Source of the DNA: PALSA-1296 sp037143335
Lineage (GTDB): Bacteria; Bacteroidota; Ignavibacteria; Palsa-1295
Direction of reading: 5' to 3'
Assembly: GCA_037143335.1 (NCBI GenBank)
Contig: JBAWZA010000005.1
Coordinates: 62,001-126,000, forward strand
Length of the DNA: 64,000 bases
Positions 62,358-64,000 of the stretch are shown piece after piece. Every line of letters begins with the position of its first letter. The first letter of the stretch is position 1. The notes beneath the pieces are model-generated. The model worked only from the letters and a program-made list of their open reading frames with translations. It did not search any database and was not told the DNA's origin. The translations under genes were made by a program, and so were the position numbers.

Positions 62358-63089
62358 ATGAAGTTCATACTCAGAAATATTTTCGTTTTGCTCATCGCGC
62401 TACTCGCAACATACTCAACCATCGTCGCTCAGAAAAATGCCAAACCTCCGGCGCTGACCATTAGTGTCCCACAGATTAGGTTTGGTGCGCAAGCCGTTGG
62501 GATCGAGTCGTGCATTAAAATCTCGATTACCAATCCGGGTAATGTAACGCAAAAGATTCTTCAGCTAAATACTGAGAACGATCGCATCTATTCGATCCCG
62601 TCTCCATCGCAGCAGATGCTTCCGATGAATATTCAACCGCATCAGACGCTTGAGATTAGCGTATGCTTCAAGCCAGTAAAGTTTGGCGAATTTCCCTCGC
62701 GCCTTGTGGTTCGAACTGCTTCGGACTCAACGATCATCCCCATCTCCGGAAAAGGAATGAAGACCGAGGATATTAGCAAACTTCCTAAGAATGATTTGAC
62801 GATAATCAAACCATCCAAGAAAGGAAAAGGCGAGTGGACTTTTAAACTTCGCTTGATTTCATCAAGCAAAATATCGCTCCAACTCTTTGATGACCTAGGT
62901 GTGATGTGCGCCAGCATCTTAAATAGCGACCTCAAGAACGAAGGAGTGTATGAATTACCCTTCGACGGACTCGATAAACAAGGCAAGAAACTCCCCTCCG
63001 GTACGTACTACCTCCGTTGCACTATCGAAGATATCGTCCGAGCAAATCAGATGATGAAATTCACGAAGGTGGTGGAGATCGGGAAGTAG
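62358..63089 (+). CDS. Secreted choice-of-anchor/FlgD-like protein
   Basis: The 243-residue protein has a signal peptide (IFVLLIALLATYSTIVAQ), an Ig-like domain of the ASPM-SPD-2-Hydin or DUF1573 type (about 33-125: ISVPQIRFGAQAVGIESCIK), and a C-terminal FlgD/T9SS-like domain (VYELPFDGLDKQGKKLPSGT with YYLRCT). Such proteins are common in Kapaibacteriota-like genomes. No partner gene is linked. Function unknown. Confidence 0.78.
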   Translation: MKFILRNIFVLLIALLATYSTIVAQKNAKPPALTISVPQIRFGAQAVGIESCIKISITNPGNVTQKILQLNTENDRIYSIPSPSQQMLPMNIQPHQTLEISVCFKPVKFGEFPSRLVVRTASDSTIIPISGKGMKTEDISKLPKNDLTIIKPSKKGKGEWTFKLRLISSSKISLQLFDDLGVMCASILNSDLKNEGVYELPFDGLDKQGKKLPSGTYYLRCTIEDIVRANQMMKFTKVVEIGK

Positions 63090-63156
63090 AGAGTGAGGCT
63101 GGGTCAAGAACTGCTATGTCAAACTTTTCTGTTATCGTGTCGCTGTTTGAATACTG

Positions 63157-64000
63157 ATGCGTTTATTATTTTTCATATTTACAGTACTATTTTGCTTTTC
63201 CCCAAAGAGGTGTCTGCTTGCACAGGTTACTCCTGCGATTGAATGGTTGCATTGTTACGGTGGGAGCCAATCTGATATTTTTGAACACCATGGCAACAGC
63301 AACATAAGCCAAACCCACGATGGAGGATATATTTTCGTCGGAACTACATCCTCCAAGAATCGTAATATTTCAGGCAATCATGGTGGCTCTGATGCTTTAG
63401 TTATTAAGGTAAATTCCGTCGGCTCGATTCAGTGGCAGCGATGCCTCGGTGGGAGTGGAAATGATGCAGGTTACTCAATCATAGAAACAAGAGCTGGAAA
63501 GTTTGTGATGGCTGGCGTTACAGGATCAAATGATGGAGATGTCATTCACAATCATGGGGGGACGACGGGTGGATTGTGAATCTTGATACGAATGGAAAAA
63601 TATTATGGCAAACTTGTGTTGGTGGTCTCGCCGGGAATGATTACTTATATTCTATAGCAGAAACATCGGATGGTGGTTATATTGCTGGTGGGTTAACAGG
63701 CTCTCTTGATGAAGGTTTTAATAATCACGGTGGTGGCGATGCCTATGTGGTGCGTGTTGATAGCACAGGTTACATTCTATGGCAGAAATGTCTTGGAGGG
63801 TTGGGCGGCGAAAGTGTAACAAGTATTATTAATACGTCAGATGGGGGTTTTATCTTTACAGGAGATGTCTCTTCCGACGACGGTGACGTAGTAGGATATC
63901 ATGGGATTTTTTCTGATTCCTCATGGAAATTTCCAGACGTATGGGTTGTCAAACTTGACACTGTTGGAAAAATTATGTGGCAACGGTGTCTCGGCGGATA
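63157..64000 (+). pseudogene. Secreted repeat protein broken at a G6 run (3' partial)
   Basis: The gene begins with a signal peptide (LLFFIFTVLFCFSPKRCLLA) and tandem repeats of the form DGGYIFVGTT, NHGGSDALVIKVN, WQRCLGG, similar to the propeller-type T9SS protein at 18751. The frame stops at 63579 just after six G (63556-63561). Reading one frame back from 63561 restores DDGWIVNLDTNGKILWQTC and continues open to the window edge with the same repeat pattern. One missing base (G7 to G6) explains the break. The gene is incomplete at the edge; a sorting domain may follow. Confidence 0.75.

Noticed and set aside
1..64000. CRISPR arrays, transposases, integrases or toxin-antitoxin pairs
   Set aside because: I looked for regular repeat-spacer patterns and mobile-element proteins and saw none; only short dispersed repeats are present.

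Overview
The window looks like chromosomal DNA of a Gram-negative member of the Bacteroidota/Chlorobi/Kapaibacteriota side of the FCB group. Four lines of evidence in the sequence point there: several secreted proteins ending in type IX secretion (T9SS) sorting domains, outer-membrane beta-barrels including a TonB-dependent receptor with a carboxypeptidase-like regulatory domain, a recurring TAnnTTTG promoter element upstream of genes, and a meso-diaminopimelate peptidoglycan gene set (MurE with a DNPR motif, plus DapF). Base composition is moderate and even. I saw no phage, transposase, plasmid gene or CRISPR array. The exact phylum is an inference; a 16S or marker-gene tree is needed to fix it.

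1-15.1 kb is a division and cell-wall (dcw) cluster on the + strand: murE (5' cut off), murF, mraY, murD, ftsW, murG, a small membrane PH-like gene, murC, a DUF429-like gene, murB, ftsQ, ftsA, ftsZ. Two non-canonical genes and one gene remnant sit inside it. 15.1-16.1 kb holds rpmH, rnpA and yidD, genes usually found near the replication origin, here directly behind ftsZ and without dnaA or yidC.

16.1-26 kb is mixed: small membrane and lipoprotein genes, proS (archaeal/eukaryal-like type), two large T9SS cargo genes, a MerR-like regulator next to clpX, and tRNA-Gln(CUG). 26-33 kb has an RNase E/G gene with a long leader, then a minus-strand operon for a UbiA-type polyprenyl-phosphate phosphoribosyltransferase and two GT-C glycosyltransferases. 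33-37 kb carries the methylmalonyl-CoA mutase large subunit, tmk and lysS.

37-45.5 kb encodes an envelope group (EnvC-like LytM protein, VWA protein, TonB receptor) and an APC/KimA-like permease paired with a porin-like barrel. 45.5-58.3 kb has ftsK, a T9SS protein, a minus-strand operon (an HD phosphohydrolase fused to a Pycsar-type transmembrane module, an LD-carboxypeptidase, ubiE/menG), a duplicated-domain secreted protein, glycogen phosphorylase, an inverted-repeat (REPIN-like) element, an alpha/beta hydrolase, a small barrel protein and dapF. 58.4-64 kb encodes a DUF1573-cytochrome c fusion, a PorV-like barrel coupled to a larger helix-hairpin-helix barrel protein, a choice-of-anchor/FlgD-like secreted protein, and a repeat protein whose frame is broken at a run of six G and which runs off the window.

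Together the genes build and remodel the envelope: precursor synthesis (mur genes, dapF), divisome (ftsQAZWK), amidase activation and PG recycling (EnvC-like, LD-carboxypeptidase), outer-membrane traffic and T9SS export. Most striking are the HD-PycTM fusion, the phosphoribosyl-lipid glycosylation operon, the doubled FtsZ C-terminal peptide and the genes inserted in the dcw cluster.
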